Origin: SAR324 cluster bacterium
GTDB taxonomy: Bacteria > SAR324 > NAC60-12
Length of the DNA stretch: 64,000 bases
NCBI GenBank assembly: GCA_014382365.1
Contig: JACNJW010000028.1
Coordinates: 124,001-188,000, forward strand
Reading direction: 5' to 3'
Below, piece by piece: positions 62,272 through 64,000 of this stretch (positions are counted from its first letter, which is position 1; each line of letters begins with the position of its first letter). The notes under the pieces were generated by a model. The model was not told where the DNA came from. It searched no databases and saw only the letters and a program-made list of their open reading frames with translations. The position numbers and the translations under genes were made by a program.

Positions 62272-62745
62272 GTGTACAGTATTCTCGTGATGTTGCTCTG
62301 GGTGTACTGTGGATTGCCACCAGCTTTGGGAATCAAACTAGACGTTTTTTCTGCAGGCGTACTGGGACTCGCACTCTGCGACAGCGCATTTGAGGCCGAA
62401 ATTTTCAGAGCCGGAATTCAATCAATTGGACGTGGCCAACATGATGCGGCTGATTCGCTGGGGCTGAACTACTGGAAAAAAATGCAGCTGATTATTTTAC
62501 CGCAGGCAATCAGAATCGTCCTACCGGCCATTGGCAACCAGTTTGTTTACATGCTGAAAATGTCATCGCTGGTCTCAGTCATCGGTTTAACTGAACTCAC
62601 CCGCAGGGCCGACGAACTGGTTGTGAGTCAGTACCGCCCACTGGAAATATATACCTTCCTTGTTTTGGAGTATTTTGTGCTGATCCTCTGTATCTCCTCA
62701 GCAATGCGGTGGATGGAGAATCGCCTTAGGTCTGTCGAGTTCTAA
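62272..62745 (+). pseudogene. N-terminally truncated polar amino acid ABC permease (HisM/GlnP type)
   Basis: 157 residues from a GTG correspond to the C-terminal two thirds of a His/Glu/Gln/Arg-type permease. VMLLWVYCGLPPALGIKL matches the family's second helix region, and the EAA coupling loop FRAGIQSIGRGQHDAADSLGL with LPQAIRIVLPAIGNQF is intact. Roughly the first 70-90 residues (first helix, start of the domain) are missing and no match is seen upstream. No partner permease, binding protein or ATPase adjoins. Probably a deletion remnant. Confidence 0.75.
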
Positions 62746-62840
62746 ATATGCTTAGCGTCAAAATCATGCTTCGCCGTTGTTCTGACAAGATTTTCAGGCT
62801 TCTCAAAAGAAGAAAGTTTAAACATATAATTTATTTTGGA

Positions 62841-62869
62841 TTGACATAATTTAAATATGTATGTACAAA
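62841..62869 (+). promoter_or_regulatory. Promoter P2 with TGTA-N2-TACA palindrome
   Basis: TTGACA, 17 bp, TACAAA. The palindrome TGTA-TG-TACA (62858-62867) overlaps the -10 hexamer, exactly where a repressor would block polymerase. HutC operators in Pseudomonas have the TGTA-N2-TACA form, and hutC is 2.4 kb away. Confidence 0.65.
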
Positions 62870-62890
62870 TATTAATAGAAACATTGTGTG

Positions 62891-62939
62891 CATTATTCTT
62901 GATTTAACATTATTTGAATTATTGCTTCATAGAATAATG
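62891..62939 (+). other. Long-range stem in the binding-protein leader
   Basis: CATTATTCT and AGAATAATG form nine perfect pairs separated by 31 nt, within the expected 5' leader from P2. The stem is AT-rich and its function is unknown. Confidence 0.35.
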
Positions 62940-63077
62940 ACTAAAACACTCGACATTCATTCCCTTAAATCAAAGGAGGCACCTGACACGTAAAGCTGAA
63001 AACATAATACTATAAATTAAACCACGGCTACACATTGGCCTGTCAATAAATTATTTTAATCCATACTAGAGGTATAA

Positions 63078-64000
63078 ATGAAACTCAAAAACATTCTTTC
63101 TTTAATTCCGGCACTTTCCATGTTTTTTGGATTTGCCTGGGCAGACACAGTTAAAGTTGGCTTCAATGTCCCCCTGACCGGCTTTGCCGCAGCAGATGGA
63201 GAATCGGCTCTAAACGGTGCTAAGTTAGCCGTAAAACAAGCGAACGCAACAGGCGGTATCAACGGTAAACAGATCGAGCTGGTAATCTATGATGATCAGG
63301 CTTCACCTAAGGAAGCCGTTCCGATTGCCAATCGTTTGATCGAAAAGGATGGTGTCAAAGTGGCAGTATCCGGAAGTTATTCTGGCTCTACACGAGCAGC
63401 TGCAGGTGTGTTTCAAGCTGCAGGAATCCCATATATTTCAGCCTTTGCAATTCATCCAGGAATCACACAAGCTGGTAAATATATTTTCCGTACTTCCTTC
63501 ATGGGAGACGTTCAGGGACGTGCAGGAGCATTATTAATTGGACAAACTATGCAGCGAAAGCGTGTAGTTGTCATCACTCTGAAGAACGACTTTGGGAAGT
63601 CCCTTGCTGCAGGTTTCAAGGCTGAAGCCGCAAACTTTGGAATAGAGATTATTAACGAATATGAGTATTCAATTCGTGACCGACAATTTGGGTCTATTGT
63701 GGCAAAGGTTAGAGCAGACAAACCGGATGCGATTTACGCATCAGGTTATTTCTTCACCGCAGGGCCTTTAGTCAATCAACTCCGCTCAGGAGGTGTGGCT
63801 GTACCAGTAATTGGGCAGGAAGGCTATGACTCCGAACAGTTTATAAAAATAGCCGGAGCAGCCTCAGAAGGTGTAATCATAACTACTTCACTTGATCGTG
63901 ATTCAAATTCACCGGAAACACGTTCCTTCATTACAGAATATGAAAAACTAACCGGAAATAAAGTCGACATGGTAGCTGCTTCAGGACATACGGCATTGAA
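63078..64000 (+). CDS. LivK-type ABC transporter binding protein (3' end outside window)
   Basis: Frame open from ATG (AGAGG nearby) to the window end, 307 residues visible. Signal peptide MKLKNILSLIPALSMFFGFAWA, cut before DTV. Mature start VKVGFNVPLTGFAAADGESALNGAKLAVKQANATGG is typical of type I amino-acid binding proteins, with the ligand-loop VAVSGSYSGSTRAAAGVFQAAGIPYIS. Different sequence from the livK at 24 kb. Placed under the P2 promoter next to hut genes, it may bind histidine, urocanate or a breakdown product; that is inference. Confidence 0.9.
   Translation, partial: MKLKNILSLIPALSMFFGFAWADTVKVGFNVPLTGFAAADGESALNGAKLAVKQANATGGINGKQIELVIYDDQASPKEAVPIANRLIEKDGVKVAVSGSYSGSTRAAAGVFQAAGIPYISAFAIHPGITQAGKYIFRTSFMGDVQGRAGALLIGQTMQRKRVVVITLKNDFGKSLAAGFKAEAANFGIEIINEYEYSIRDRQFGSIVAKVRADKPDAIYASGYFFTAGPLVNQLRSGGVAVPVIGQEGYDSEQFIKIAGAASEGVIITTSLDRDSNSPETRSFITEYEKLTGNKVDMVAASGHTAL

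Larger units (their letters stand above)
62746..63077. other. Intergenic region with P2 and long leader
   Basis: 332 bp with no supported gene: the first 90 bp are non-coding after the permease remnant, then promoter P2, then a leader of about 205 nt with a long-range stem and an isolated AAAGGAGG (62973-62980) not followed by any usable start codon. Confidence 0.5.

Overview
The window reads as a chromosomal segment of a Gram-negative, proteobacteria-like heterotroph. Evidence is LPS synthesis (lpxA), TonB/ExbBD-type genes, periplasmic cytochromes c, DctBD-type two-component control and many periplasmic-binding-protein ABC transporters. Base composition looks moderately AT-rich and genes are tightly packed. 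The mix of housekeeping order and transporters fits a marine delta/SAR324-like lineage, but that placement is inference from gene content only. I saw no rRNA, tRNA or CRISPR array.

Layout. 1-6.2 kb (mostly minus): partial YitT membrane protein, cold-shock protein, ABC exporter, class I aminotransferase, alpha/beta hydrolase, tsaB and tsaE. 6.2-13.6 kb (plus): an ABC-ATPase-like protein with every catalytic motif eroded, then dnaG, rpoD and a large AMIN-like/TPR exported protein. 13.7-20.1 kb: obgE, apaG, Smr protein, a small outer-membrane-like protein, lpxA, a coiled-coil protein, and pheS without pheT beside it. 20.1-25.4 kb (minus): a livKHMGF branched-chain-type amino-acid ABC transporter whose four inner genes are joined by ATGA overlaps, with a terminator between livK and livH. 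25.6-33.4 kb (minus): dctB/dctD-like pair, then an ExbB-like channel with an N-terminal zinc ribbon, an ExbD-like protein and an 893-residue TPR lipoprotein.

33.5-37.4 kb (plus): rlmN, then a cassette of ECF sigma factor, soluble zinc-finger anti-sigma, a monoheme cytochrome carrying four 13-residue Cys-rich repeats, a DUF4268 protein and a DsrE-family protein. This cassette is the best candidate for an undescribed system. 37.6-43.3 kb: aldehyde dehydrogenase, then a pentaheme cytochrome (5' end apparently frameshifted at an A9 run), TVP38/TMEM64 protein, flavoprotein disulfide oxidoreductase and DUF547 protein in overlapping order. 43.4-48.2 kb: aldose epimerase and a ynjBCD-like transporter. 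48.3-52.4 kb looks accessory: repeats, a TonB-like protein, a tyrosine recombinase, an AAA/DUF4143 ATPase behind a long inverted repeat, and a decapitated histidine kinase. 52.4-59.7 kb: fumC, SDR, small membrane proteins, nitronate monooxygenase, exported MsrA-MsrB fusion and a CPA2 antiporter.

59.7-64.0 kb is a histidine-utilisation region: hutC and hutF on minus, then on plus a truncated amino-acid permease and the start of a LivK-type binding protein. Two look-alike promoters precede these, one overlapped by a TGTA-N2-TACA palindrome of HutC type, and a three-copy 14-bp tandem repeat lies in the hutF upstream region. The simplest reading is that HutC controls hut catabolism and the adjacent uptake system.
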